A program made the translations under genes and the position numbers. 64,000 bases of DNA, taken from assembly GCF_000805385.1 (NCBI RefSeq), contig NZ_JTJW01000005.1, positions 558,001 through 622,000 on the forward strand, given 5' to 3'. The stretch comes from Mycolicibacterium setense. GTDB taxonomy: Bacteria; Actinomycetota; Actinomycetes; Mycobacteriales; Mycobacteriaceae. Positions within the stretch are counted from its first letter, which is position 1. Each line of letters begins with the position of its first letter. The notes under the pieces are model-generated. The model had not been told where the DNA came from, did not search any database, and saw only the letters and a list, made by a program, of their open reading frames with translations. Of this stretch, positions 44,079 through 52,576 are shown piece by piece.

Positions 44079-45824
44079 GTGACTGACCCGATCTCAGCAC
44101 CGGGCGACGGGCAAACCTTCCTCGGACCGCAGCAAAGGGCGCAAGCCTGGCAACGACTCGGCAGCGAACAATTCGACGTAGTGGTGATCGGCGGCGGTGT
44201 CGTCGGGGCCGGCGCAGCTCTCGATGCGGCGACGCGCGGACTGAAAGTCGCCCTCGTCGAGGCCCGCGACTTCGCGTCGGGCACATCCAGCCGCAGCTCC
44301 AAGATGTTCCACGGTGGGCTGCGCTACCTCGAGCAGTTGGAGTTCGGGCTTGTCCGTGAGGCCCTGCACGAACGTGAACTGAGTCTGACCACGCTGGCGC
44401 CGCATCTCGTCAAGCCGTTGCCGTTCCTGTTCCCCTTGACCAACCGAGTGTGGGAACGGCCGTATGTGGCGGCCGGGATCTTCCTTTACGACCAGCTTGG
44501 CGGAGCGAAATCCGTTCCGGCACAAAAACATTTGACAAAGGCGGGCGCGCTTCGGTTGGCGCCGGGCCTCAAGCGCAGCTCGTTGATCGGCGGGATCCGT
44601 TACTACGACACCGTTGTCGACGACGCGCGGCACACCATGACCGTGGCCCGCACCGCCGCCCACTACGGCGCGGTGGTGCGTTCATCGAGCCAGGTGGTGT
44701 CGTTGTTGCGCGAGGGCGATCGTGTGGTGGGGGTGACCCTGCGCGATTCCGAAGACGGCGCCACCACTGAGGTACGCGGCCATGTCGTGGTCAACGCCAC
44801 CGGCGTGTGGACCGACGAGATCCAAGCACTGTCCAAGGAACGTGGCCGGTTCCGGGTGCGCGCCTCCAAGGGCGTGCACATCGTGGTCCCACGGGATCGG
44901 ATCGTCAGCGAGGTGGCGATCATCCTTCGTACCGAGAAGTCGGTGCTGTTCGTGATCCCCTGGGGCACACACTGGATCATCGGCACCACCGACACGGATT
45001 GGAACCTCGACCTCGCGCATCCGGCGGCCACCAAGGCCGACATCGACTACATCCTGGGGCACGTCAACACCGTGCTGGCCACACCGCTGACCCACGACGA
45101 CATCGACGGCGTCTACGCCGGGCTGCGGCCGCTGCTGGCGGGTGAGAGCGAGGAAACCTCGAAGCTCTCGCGTGAGCACGCCGTCGCGGTGCCTTCACCG
45201 GGCCTGGTGGCCATCGCGGGTGGCAAATACACCACCTACCGGGTGATGGCGGCCGACGCGATCGACGCTGCCGCGGAGTTCATTCCGGCCCGGGTGGCCC
45301 CGTCGATCACCGAGAAGGTTCCGTTGATGGGGGCCGACGGGTATTTCGCCCTGATCAATCAGACCGAGTTCGTCGGGAAGCATTACGGCCTGCATCCGTA
45401 CCGGGTGCGGCACTTGCTGGACCGCTATGGCTCGCTGATCGGCGAGGTGCTCAAGATGGCGGAGGGAAACCCGGAACTGTTGGCGCCCATCACCGATGCA
45501 CCGGTGTACCTCAAGGTCGAGGCCTACTACGCGGCTGCCGCCGAAGGCGCCCTGCATCTCGAGGACATCCTGGCCCGACGGATGCGGATCGCGATCGAAT
45601 ACCCGCACCGTGGGGTGGATTGCGCTCGAGAGGTCGCTGAAGTGGTGGCGCCGGTACTGGGGTGGACCGCCGAGGATGTCGACCGCGAGGTCGCCACCTA
45701 CATCGCCCGCGTCGAGGCCGAGGTGCTTTCGCAGACCCAGCCCGACGATCAGTCCGCCGACGCGCTGCGGCAGGCCGCGCCGGAGGCACGTGCGGAGATT
45801 CTCGAACCCGTTCCGCTCAATTGA
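44079..45824 (+). CDS. glpD2: Glycerol-3-phosphate dehydrogenase
   Basis: A 581-residue membrane-associated FAD enzyme that oxidises sn-glycerol 3-phosphate to dihydroxyacetone phosphate and reduces quinone. The FAD site VIGGGVVGAGAALDAATRGL and the region SGTSSRSSKMFHGGLRYLEQ are diagnostic, as is the C-terminal helical domain. The GTG at 44079 is preceded by TAGCCT and a 6-nt spacer, indicating leaderless transcription. It follows lpdA by 41 nt; the two flavoproteins are neighbours in mycobacteria. Its stop codon overlaps the next start by TTGA. Confidence 0.94.
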   Translation: MTDPISAPGDGQTFLGPQQRAQAWQRLGSEQFDVVVIGGGVVGAGAALDAATRGLKVALVEARDFASGTSSRSSKMFHGGLRYLEQLEFGLVREALHERELSLTTLAPHLVKPLPFLFPLTNRVWERPYVAAGIFLYDQLGGAKSVPAQKHLTKAGALRLAPGLKRSSLIGGIRYYDTVVDDARHTMTVARTAAHYGAVVRSSSQVVSLLREGDRVVGVTLRDSEDGATTEVRGHVVVNATGVWTDEIQALSKERGRFRVRASKGVHIVVPRDRIVSEVAIILRTEKSVLFVIPWGTHWIIGTTDTDWNLDLAHPAATKADIDYILGHVNTVLATPLTHDDIDGVYAGLRPLLAGESEETSKLSREHAVAVPSPGLVAIAGGKYTTYRVMAADAIDAAAEFIPARVAPSITEKVPLMGADGYFALINQTEFVGKHYGLHPYRVRHLLDRYGSLIGEVLKMAEGNPELLAPITDAPVYLKVEAYYAAAAEGALHLEDILARRMRIAIEYPHRGVDCAREVAEVVAPVLGWTAEDVDREVATYIARVEAEVLSQTQPDDQSADALRQAAPEARAEILEPVPLN

Positions 45825-46675
45825 GACAGCGCCCACCGTTACCGGTGCGCGACGGCCTCGGGCCCGCGCGGTTGCGGTTGCTGGGCGGCAACGTGCACGA
45901 CGAGTTGCAGGCCCGATTCGGTATCGGTGCGAAAGTGCTTGCCGGAGAAGTGGTTCTGCCAGACGGTACGGCGGTGGATGCGACGACGACGCTGCCCGCG
46001 GGAGCACACGTCTACTTCTACCGTGATCTGGCCGACGAGGTGCCGGTGCCGTTCGACATCCCGGTGCTCCATCGCGACGACGACATCCTCGTCGTCGACA
46101 AGCCTCACTTCCTGGCCACCATGCCCCGGGGTGGTCACGTCGCGCAGACCGCGCTCGTGCGGCTCCGTCGTGAACTGGATCTGCCGGAACTGAGCCCGGC
46201 CCATCGGCTCGACCGGCTGACCGCCGGTGTGCTGCTGTTCACCGTGCGCCGCGAGGTCCGCGGCCGTTATCAGCGGCTGTTCGCCGAGGGCGGGACGCGC
46301 AAGACGTACCTGGCTCGTGCCGAGGGCACGCCCGGCGTGTCGTTGCCCACGACGCTGTGCAGCCGGATCATCAAGCACCGCGGGCAGTTACAGGCGTTCG
46401 AGGAGCCTGGAGAACCCAACGCCGAGACCTATGTCGAGGACATGGGGATGGGACTCTACCGATTGTCACCCCGCACCGGGCGGACACATCAACTGCGGGT
46501 GCACATGGCCTCGATCGGATTGCCCATCATCGGTGATTCGTTGTACCCCAAGGTGATCGACGTCGCGTCCGACGATTTCGCCGATCCGCTGCAACTGTTG
46601 GCCCACCGCCTTGAGTTCACCGACCCGATCACCGGCGAGGCCCGCGAATTCGTCAGTGCCCGGGTATTGGGCTGA
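45821..46675 (+). CDS. Pseudouridine synthase, RluA/RluD type
   Basis: A 284-residue RluA-class enzyme that isomerises uridine in rRNA or tRNA. The catalytic Asp lies in HRLDRLTAGVLLF, the family hallmark, and GRTHQLRVHM follows later. The TTG at 45821 overlaps the glpD2 stop (TTGA), which supports coupling; the GTG at 45845 is the alternative and would remove eight residues. The longer frame from 45662 lies in glpD2 and is rejected. The N-terminal S4-like region is reduced. Target site is unknown. Confidence 0.87.
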   Translation: MRQRPPLPVRDGLGPARLRLLGGNVHDELQARFGIGAKVLAGEVVLPDGTAVDATTTLPAGAHVYFYRDLADEVPVPFDIPVLHRDDDILVVDKPHFLATMPRGGHVAQTALVRLRRELDLPELSPAHRLDRLTAGVLLFTVRREVRGRYQRLFAEGGTRKTYLARAEGTPGVSLPTTLCSRIIKHRGQLQAFEEPGEPNAETYVEDMGMGLYRLSPRTGRTHQLRVHMASIGLPIIGDSLYPKVIDVASDDFADPLQLLAHRLEFTDPITGEAREFVSARVLG

Positions 46676-46716
46676 CTCCGTACATGGCGGGAGTGAGCTG
46701 ATGGTCTACTGACGGG

Positions 46717-47487
46717 GTGAACCGTCAGAAATTTGACCATCTGTTCGACATGACCGACCGGACCGTGATCGTCACCGGTGGCACCCGTGGCATCGGATTG
46801 GCTCTCGCCGAGGGCTTTACGCTGGCCGGTGCGCGGGTGGTGGTCGCCAGCCGCAAGCCTGAGGCTTGCGAGCGCGCGGCCGAGCACCTGCGTGAGCTCG
46901 GGGGACAGGCGATCGGGGTGCCCACGCACAGCGGAAACGTCGACGACCTGGGTGTGCTGGTTGAGCGCACGGTCGCCGAGTTCGGCGGCGTCGATGTGGT
47001 GGTCAACAACGCCGCCAACGCGCTGGCGCAGCCGTTGGGGCAGACCACTCCGGAGGCCTGGGCCAAGTCGTACGAGGTGAACCTGCGCGGACCGGTGTTC
47101 CTGGTGCAGCATGCGCTGCCGCATCTGAAGGCCAGCCCGAATGCGGCGGTGCTCAACATGGTGTCGGTCGGGGCGTTCATGTTCGCGCCGGCCCTGTCGA
47201 TCTACGCGTCCGGCAAGGCCGCGCTGATGTCGGTGACCCGGTCGATGGCGGCCGAGTTCGTCTCGTTCGGGATCCGGGTGAACGCACTCGCGCCGGGACC
47301 GGTGGACACCGACATGATGCGCGGAAACCCACAGGAGGCAATCGATCACATGGTGGGCGGGACCTTGATGAACCGCCTGGCCAGCCCCGACGAGATGGTC
47401 GGTGCGGCCTTGCTGATGTGTTCGGACGCGGGCAGCTACATGACCGGGCAGGTGATCATCGTCGACGGAGGCGGGACGCCGCGATGA
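46717..47487 (+). CDS. Short-chain dehydrogenase/reductase
   Basis: A 256-residue classical SDR. The NAD(P) motif VTGGTRGIGLALAEGF, the NNAAN segment and the catalytic Tyr-Lys pair in YASGKAAL are intact, with Ser in the strand before it. The C-terminus SYMTGQVIIVDGGGTPR is typical of beta-ketoacyl-type SDRs. The GTG at 46717 is chosen; an ATG at 46750 is the alternative. It overlaps the next gene by ATGA. Substrate unknown. Confidence 0.88.
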   Translation: MNRQKFDHLFDMTDRTVIVTGGTRGIGLALAEGFTLAGARVVVASRKPEACERAAEHLRELGGQAIGVPTHSGNVDDLGVLVERTVAEFGGVDVVVNNAANALAQPLGQTTPEAWAKSYEVNLRGPVFLVQHALPHLKASPNAAVLNMVSVGAFMFAPALSIYASGKAALMSVTRSMAAEFVSFGIRVNALAPGPVDTDMMRGNPQEAIDHMVGGTLMNRLASPDEMVGAALLMCSDAGSYMTGQVIIVDGGGTPR

Positions 47488-48095
47488 CTGTTCCGGTGTA
47501 CGACGACTTCACCGTGCCCGTCGTGCTGCAGGGTGCGGACAGTACCCGCGTGTGGCGTAGTCGGGCACGTCAGACTTTGACGATGTCGCCGGCCGGTATC
47601 ACGTTCGAACGCCGCGGCAAGACACTGCAGCTCGAGTGGGGCGACATCACCGGGATCGCCATGGTCAATATGAGCGGGTCCTTTCGAGTCGTCTTCAATG
47701 CATGGGCCATCTGCGCGCAGGGTGAAGGTGCCATCTACCCGCATGAGTTCGAGAAGGATTGGCCCACCGGGCAGATCGGGCGCTGGCTGGCGCACTATCG
47801 GCCCGATCTGGTGCTGCCGGCCGACGGAGCGATGTTGCCGTTCGGCATACCGCGTGAGTACTACCGGTGGGTCATCCCGTTCGCTGTGGTGGCCGGGCTC
47901 GTGGGTTCGTTTCTCGCGGCCAAATCTTTGGTGGGTGGACTCGGCATCATGGCGGCCATGGTCTTGATGACGCTGCCGTTCACTTCGCCTCGGCGCTTTC
48001 GGATCGCAGGGTACATCTTCGTTGCCGTCATGTTGGCTTGGCTGCTCGGGATCGGGTTCCTGTGGCTCGTGCCGATCGACGGGAAAAAGTTGTGA
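47484..48095 (+). CDS. Small membrane protein, function unknown
   Basis: A 203-residue protein. A soluble N-terminal half (about 1-115) with a PH-like strand-rich pattern (SPAGITFERRGKTLQLEWGD) is followed by four hydrophobic segments (about 128-195). No named family is recognised. The ATG at 47484 overlaps the SDR stop (ATGA), so the two are translationally coupled, and it ends 4 nt before the convergent enoyl-CoA hydratase gene. The arrangement of a PH-like domain with membrane spans recalls the gene at 25290. Confidence 0.68.
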   Translation: MTVPVYDDFTVPVVLQGADSTRVWRSRARQTLTMSPAGITFERRGKTLQLEWGDITGIAMVNMSGSFRVVFNAWAICAQGEGAIYPHEFEKDWPTGQIGRWLAHYRPDLVLPADGAMLPFGIPREYYRWVIPFAVVAGLVGSFLAAKSLVGGLGIMAAMVLMTLPFTSPRRFRIAGYIFVAVMLAWLLGIGFLWLVPIDGKKL

Positions 48096-48098
48096 CGC

Positions 48099-48878
48099 TT
48101 ACTCACGCTTGATGAACTGAGCCGACCCGCTCAGGCTGCCGGTCCCGACCGACAGGATCTGGCTGCGGTTCTCGACATGCAGAGCCGTCTCCAGGCAGCC
48201 TGCGTCGAGGTTGGCCCAGAGCACCTGTTTGGTTGATTCCAGCCCGAACTTCCCGTAGCTGCACAGTGTTTCGGCGATCTCGAGGGCTGCGTCGAGCAAG
48301 TTCGCGGTGTCGTCGACGACGCGGGTGACCAGGCCGAGCCGCATCGCCTCGGCGGCGTCGACGGCACGCGCGGTGAGGATCAGGTCGAACGCGGGGCCGG
48401 CGCCGATGATCCTGGGCAGCGTGTAGCTGACCCCGATGTCGCAGCCGCCGATGCCCAGCTTGATGAACTGCGTGCAGAATTTCGCCGCCGGGCCGGCGAT
48501 ACGGATGTCGCTGGCTGCGGCCAAGGCGAAGCCGCCGCCGTAGGCCGCGCCGTTGACCGCGGCGATGACGGGTTGACGTAACCGGTGCAGTTTGACCGTC
48601 AGGTTCGCGATGCGTTCCTGCCAGCGCATGCCCGAGCGGGGAAACTCGGTGCCGCCCCCGGCCTCGGGCGGGTTGGGATCGCTCAGATCCAGGCCCGAGC
48701 AGAAGCCTCTTCCGGCGCCGGTGAGCACCACGACGCGGCATTCGTTGTTCGCCGCGATCGAGTCCAAGGTGTCATGCAGGGCCTCGACCAGTTCGTACGA
48801 CAACGCATTGAGCTTCTCGGGCCGATTGAGCGTGAGGACGGCGATATCGGGCCGCGGGAAGGCGAGTTCGAGAGGCAT
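48099..48878 (-). CDS. Enoyl-CoA hydratase/isomerase (crotonase family)
   Basis: A 259-residue crotonase-fold enzyme. CoA-binding and oxyanion-hole segments are LNALSYELVEAL, GAGRGFCSGLDLSD and NGAAYGGGFALA. The usual catalytic Glu following AYGGG is not obvious: the region reads SDIRIAGPAAKFCTQFIKLG with Lys-Leu-Gly, so the chemistry may be isomerisation or CoA-thioester hydrolysis rather than hydration. It is probably involved in fatty-acid or sterol side-chain degradation. The TetR gene upstream on the same strand is separated by 9 nt. Confidence 0.85.
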   Translation of the reverse strand: MPLELAFPRPDIAVLTLNRPEKLNALSYELVEALHDTLDSIAANNECRVVVLTGAGRGFCSGLDLSDPNPPEAGGGTEFPRSGMRWQERIANLTVKLHRLRQPVIAAVNGAAYGGGFALAAASDIRIAGPAAKFCTQFIKLGIGGCDIGVSYTLPRIIGAGPAFDLILTARAVDAAEAMRLGLVTRVVDDTANLLDAALEIAETLCSYGKFGLESTKQVLWANLDAGCLETALHVENRSQILSVGTGSLSGSAQFIKRE

Positions 48879-48887
48879 GAGCGGACC

Positions 48888-49574
48888 CTAGCCGCTGCTG
48901 TGCCACCCGTTGACGCCAACGGCGATCATGCGTAGTTGTTTGACGGCGGTGCGGTGGATCGCGGCGACTGATTGTGCATCTACAGCGTCCTCTAGGTTCT
49001 CCGCGATCGAGATCATCGCGTTGACGAACAGACTGGCCAGGATGTTGAGATCCTCGCTGCTCCAGTCCTTGAGGGCGGGAAAGCGGGCCAGGTCGATCGC
49101 GAGTTCGGAGGTGATCAACCTGATCTCGGTGCGAATCGCATAGCGCAACACCGATACCCCGCTGGAGCGCTCACGGGCGATGAACCGCCAGTGCTCGCGC
49201 CGGTCGTTGAAACTGCCGATCAGAATCTCGGCTGACGATTCGATGACATGGTGCGGGTCGAGCTTGCCGGCCCGAGCACCGCGGAGCATGTCGCGCAGAG
49301 ACCGGAAGGACTCATCGATGAGCACCAGGCCCAACGCATCCATCGAGTCGAAGTGCCGGTAGAACGCGGCAGGCACGATGCCGGCCTCTCGGGTGACCTC
49401 CCGCAAGGACAGCGCGCTGAAGCTGCGGTCCTCGAGAAGGGTAAGTGCGGCGGCGATGATCGCGCGCCGGGTGGCCTCTTTGCGTTCTTCCCTGGTCAGC
49501 GTATCGCGGGAACGCGAACGAGAGCTCGACGTTCGTGAGCTCGATGTTCGTGAAGTGGGCGTACGTTTGTTCAC
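48888..49574 (-). CDS. TetR-family regulator, divergent to the desaturase operon
   Basis: A 228-residue TetR protein (from GTG 49574). The helix-turn-helix is ALSLREVTREAGIVPAAFYR. The N-terminal tail before it is Ser/Arg/Thr-rich with tandem (SSSRT)-type repeats from a 15-nt duplication. A GTG start is preferred to the ATG at 49601 because TAGGGT lies 8 nt upstream and the GTTCAC/GTGAAC operator covers this codon. It probably represses the ferredoxin-reductase/desaturase operon and itself. The ligand is likely an acyl-CoA or fatty acid, by analogy with other desaturase regulators. Confidence 0.8.
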   Translation of the reverse strand: MNKRTPTSRTSSSRTSSSRSRSRDTLTREERKEATRRAIIAAALTLLEDRSFSALSLREVTREAGIVPAAFYRHFDSMDALGLVLIDESFRSLRDMLRGARAGKLDPHHVIESSAEILIGSFNDRREHWRFIARERSSGVSVLRYAIRTEIRLITSELAIDLARFPALKDWSSEDLNILASLFVNAMISIAENLEDAVDAQSVAAIHRTAVKQLRMIAVGVNGWHSSG

Positions 49575-49584
49575 TGGTGTGAAC
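49569..49584. promoter_or_regulatory. TetR operator candidate, regulator side
   Basis: GTTCACtggtGTGAAC is a perfect inverted repeat with 6-bp arms overlapping the GTG start of the TetR gene. Confidence 0.5.
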
Positions 49585-49637
49585 CCTACCACTTGCAGCA
49601 TTTTTGTCGTTGACAGACCCGTGCGTGCACGCGCACT

Positions 49638-49653
49638 GTGTACATATGTTCAC
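49638..49653. promoter_or_regulatory. TetR operator candidate, reductase side
   Basis: GTGtACATATGTtCAC is a palindrome at 14 of 16 positions and overlaps the ATG at 49646. TTGACA at 49610-49615 and CACTGT at 49634-49639 (18-nt spacing) form a plausible promoter upstream of it, giving a leaderless start. Confidence 0.45.
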
Positions 49654-50737
49654 TCAAACCATGACCCAAGGGGTTGGCCGAAGGCTGTTGGCCGGACCGC
49701 GAATGAGTGCGCTCGCGAATTTGTTGACCGGTCCCCACGGCGTTGACCGATATACCGAGCTGGTCGAACCGACCTGGACCCGCGGCGACGCCCGCGCCAA
49801 GGTGGTCGCCGTGCGGCGGCAGACGTCGCGCAGCGTCACGCTGACCCTGGAACCCAATACGGCTTTCGCCGGGTTCCGGGCCGGCCAGCACATCAACCTG
49901 TCCGTCGAAATCAACGGCCGGCGGCGCACCCGCTGCTATTCGCCGGCCAGCGCCCAAGGCGCCCACCGCCTCGAGTTGACCATCGGCCGCCACGAAGGCG
50001 GGCTGGTGTCGAACTACCTGTGTGACCACGCCTATCCGGGCATGGTGCTGGGACTCGACTCGGTCGGCGGAGATTTCCTCCTGCCCGAGACACTGCCTCA
50101 GCGCATCCTGTTCGTCTCCGGTGGCAGCGGGATCACCCCGGTGCTGTCCATGTTGCGCACGCTGCGTGCACAGGCGTTCACCGGCGAAATCGCATTCCTG
50201 CACTACGCACGTGGCGTCGACGAGGCCTGCTATCGCGCGGAGCTCGCGGACATGGCTTCGGCCGGCGTGCGGGTCCTGCACGGTTACACCCGCGACGGCG
50301 CCGAGGGTGACCTCGACGGGCACTTCGGTCCCGCGCACCTGGCCGCTGCCTTCGCCGGCGCCCAGCCGGATGCGGTGTTCGTCTGCGGCCCGCAGGCGTT
50401 GGTCGAGGCCGTGCGGGAGGTGCGTCCCGATGCACTTTCGGAGAGCTTCGTCCCACCCGTGTTCGCCATGCCGACGGGATCCACCGGAGGCACCGTCAGG
50501 TTCGCCAACAGCAACGTGGAGGTGACCGATGACGGTCAACCACTGCTGGCGCAGGCCGAGGCCGCCGGGCTCACGCCGGAAAGCGGCTGCCGGATGGGCA
50601 TCTGCCACACCTGCACCCGTTTCAAGACCAGCGGCGCAGTCCGCAACCTGATCACCGGCGCGATCTCCACCGCCGATTGCGAAGACATCGAAATTTGCGT
50701 CACCGCACCCGTCGGCGACGTCGTCATCGACCTTTGA
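49646..50737 (+). CDS. Ferredoxin-NADPH-type oxidoreductase (FAD, NAD(P)H and plant-type 2Fe-2S domains), desaturase partner
   Basis: A 363-residue three-domain electron-transfer protein (Rv3230c-like). The FAD motif is RCYSPAS, the NAD(P)H motif GGSGITPVLSML, and the C-terminal plant-type ferredoxin domain has CRMGICHTCTRF with a later Cys. It delivers electrons from NADPH to the desaturase encoded 28 nt downstream. The ATG at 49646 fits a leaderless promoter. The longer frame start at 49604 is rejected. Confidence 0.9.
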   Translation: MFTQTMTQGVGRRLLAGPRMSALANLLTGPHGVDRYTELVEPTWTRGDARAKVVAVRRQTSRSVTLTLEPNTAFAGFRAGQHINLSVEINGRRRTRCYSPASAQGAHRLELTIGRHEGGLVSNYLCDHAYPGMVLGLDSVGGDFLLPETLPQRILFVSGGSGITPVLSMLRTLRAQAFTGEIAFLHYARGVDEACYRAELADMASAGVRVLHGYTRDGAEGDLDGHFGPAHLAAAFAGAQPDAVFVCGPQALVEAVREVRPDALSESFVPPVFAMPTGSTGGTVRFANSNVEVTDDGQPLLAQAEAAGLTPESGCRMGICHTCTRFKTSGAVRNLITGAISTADCEDIEICVTAPVGDVVIDL

Positions 50738-50765
50738 GACCTGTAGACCCCTGAAAGGCGCAGAC

Positions 50766-51902
50766 ATGACTCACTACACCTTGACCCCCGAGCAGTTCGA
50801 AACCTTCGGCGCCGAACTCGACGCCATCCGTGAAAAGGCAGTCGCCGATCTCGGCGAGCGCGACGCCACCTACATCCGCGACATCATCAAGCTCCAGCGC
50901 AAGCTCGAGGTCGGTGGCCGGGCCCTACTGTTCCTGCCGCCGGCTTGGCCTGTCGGCACCGTGATGCTCGGCCTGTCGAAGATTCTCGACAACATGGAGA
51001 TCGGCCACAACGTCATGCATGGCCAATACGACTGGATGGGCGATCCCGCGCTGCGGGGCCAGAACTTCGAATGGGATTCGGCCTGCCCGTCCAACCAGTG
51101 GCGGCACTCCCACAACTACATGCACCACACCTACACCAACATCGTCGACATGGACCGCGACATCGGCTACGGCGTCCTGCGGATGAGCGAGGACCAGAAG
51201 TGGAGCCCGTACTACCTGGGCAACCCGCTCTACGCATTCCTGTTGATGGTGTTCTTCCAGTACGGCGTGGCTCTGCACGAGCTGGAGACCGAGCGGATCC
51301 GCACCGGCGAGATCAAGCTGCGGGACAAGAAGGACATGCTGCGCGAGATGTGGGCCAAGGTCCGCAAGCAGACCGTCAAGGACTATGTGGCCTTCCCGCT
51401 GCTGGCGGGCCCGTTCGCGCCATTCGTGTTCGCGGGCAACATGACTGCCAACCTCATGCGCAACGTGTGGTCGTACACGATCATCTTCTGCGGGCACTTC
51501 CCGGAGGGCACCCACGAGTTCACCATCGAGGAGACCCAGGACGAGACCCGCGGCCAGTGGTACTTCCGTCAACTGCTGGGTTCGGCAAACCTGTCCGGCG
51601 GCAAGTGGTTCCACATCTTCAGCGGCAACCTGTCGTTCCAGATCGAACACCACCTGTTCCCGGATATTCCGGCGCACCGCTACGCCGAGATCTCCGGTGA
51701 GGTCAAGGAGATCTGCCAGCGCTACGGCCTGCCCTACAACACCGGCCCGATCCACAAGCAGTTCGCCTCGGTGGTCCGCAAGATCGTGCGCCTGGCATTC
51801 CCGTGGGGGAGCACGCCCAAGGATCCCGAGCCGGCCACCAAAAAAACTGCACCGGAACCGGATTCGCAGTCGATCTGCGAGCCGGAACTCGTCAACTGCT
51901 GA
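50766..51902 (+). CDS. desA3: Membrane fatty-acid desaturase, DesA3-like stearoyl-CoA delta-9 type
   Basis: A 378-residue integral-membrane di-iron desaturase that introduces a double bond into acyl-CoA, making oleate. The three histidine boxes are visible: HNVMH (81-85), HSHNYMHH (114-121) and QIEHHLFPD (about 293). Four membrane helices separate them. AAAGG precedes the ATG by 8 nt. It follows the electron-transfer partner by 28 nt as one operon, as in Rv3230c-Rv3229c. The last 11 nt overlap the convergent acetyltransferase gene. Confidence 0.93.
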   Translation: MTHYTLTPEQFETFGAELDAIREKAVADLGERDATYIRDIIKLQRKLEVGGRALLFLPPAWPVGTVMLGLSKILDNMEIGHNVMHGQYDWMGDPALRGQNFEWDSACPSNQWRHSHNYMHHTYTNIVDMDRDIGYGVLRMSEDQKWSPYYLGNPLYAFLLMVFFQYGVALHELETERIRTGEIKLRDKKDMLREMWAKVRKQTVKDYVAFPLLAGPFAPFVFAGNMTANLMRNVWSYTIIFCGHFPEGTHEFTIEETQDETRGQWYFRQLLGSANLSGGKWFHIFSGNLSFQIEHHLFPDIPAHRYAEISGEVKEICQRYGLPYNTGPIHKQFASVVRKIVRLAFPWGSTPKDPEPATKKTAPEPDSQSICEPELVNC

Positions 51903-52407
51903 CCGGCAGGCTGCGCTGCAGCAGCACCGTGTCCAGCCACCGCCCGTGCTTGTAGCCCACCGCACGCAGCCGCCCGGCCTCTACGAAGCCGTGCTTGCGG
52001 TGCAGGGCAAGCGATGCCGCCGCCTCTTCGGCATCGACCACCACGGCGATGACTTCACGGATGCCCGCCGCAGTGCAGCCGTCGAGCAGTCCCTTCAGTA
52101 GCAGAGTCCCGATGCCGCGCCCGGCGCACTGCGGGGCGAGGTAGATCGAGTTCTCCACGGTGTGCCGATAGGCCGGACGTAGTTTCCAAGGTGCGCAGTA
52201 CGCGTAGCCGACGATCTCGCCATCGAGTGTCGCGGTGAGGAACGGCAATTCACGTTCGCGTGCCGTCGCCAACCGGCGCTCCCACTCGTCGCGATGCGGC
52301 GGGATCAGTTCGAACGTGGCCACCCCGGTCTCGACATGGTGGGCGTAGATGGTGCCGATCGCGTCGAGGTCATCCGGTGACGTGGGGCGGACGACGGCGT
52401 GGGTCAT
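51892..52407 (-). CDS. GNAT-family N-acetyltransferase (phosphinothricin/methionine-derivative type)
   Basis: A 171-residue acetyl-CoA-dependent acetyltransferase. The acetyl-CoA motif is QCAGRGIGTLLLKGLLDG, and the N-terminal RPTSPDDLDAIGTIYAHHVE resembles the Pat/MddA subgroup that acetylates phosphinothricin or methionine sulfoximine/sulfone. Substrate is inferred only from this similarity. It ends inside the convergent desA3 gene. A structured gap separates it from the 13E12-type gene upstream. Confidence 0.85.
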   Translation of the reverse strand: MTHAVVRPTSPDDLDAIGTIYAHHVETGVATFELIPPHRDEWERRLATARERELPFLTATLDGEIVGYAYCAPWKLRPAYRHTVENSIYLAPQCAGRGIGTLLLKGLLDGCTAAGIREVIAVVVDAEEAAASLALHRKHGFVEAGRLRAVGYKHGRWLDTVLLQRSLPVSS

Positions 52408-52466
52408 GTTCTCACCCTAAGTGGCATTGATGTGTTGATCGGCCAGACCGGGGCCGGGGTTTCCGC

Positions 52467-52570
52467 GGCGACACCACCCATTGGGCATCGAAGGCGCTTT
52501 CGAATCCGGCCTCTGGGTGGAGGTCGCCATGGCACTGAACGTGAAAGCGGGCTAGGGGCCTGGTACCCCG
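52467..52570. repeat. Structured intergenic element after the 13E12-type gene
   Basis: A stem of GGCGAC + CCACCCA paired with TGGGTGG + GTCGCC (52467-52480 with 52514-52528) closes a long loop containing a second TCGAA/TTCGA repeat. A further GGGG/CCCC repeat lies at 52556-52570. It sits past the stop of the 13E12-type gene on the minus strand and upstream of the GNAT start, so it may be its terminator or 3' UTR structure. Confidence 0.4.
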
Positions 52571-52576
52571 TGCCAC

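Noticed and set aside
42865..44286. 473-codon minus-strand frame across lpdA and glpD2
   Set aside because: Spans two well-supported genes; typical high-GC shadow.
49500..49560. Direct repeat array in the TetR N-terminus as a CRISPR or tandem-repeat locus
   Set aside because: Only two 15-nt units, in frame within the coding region; no spacers.
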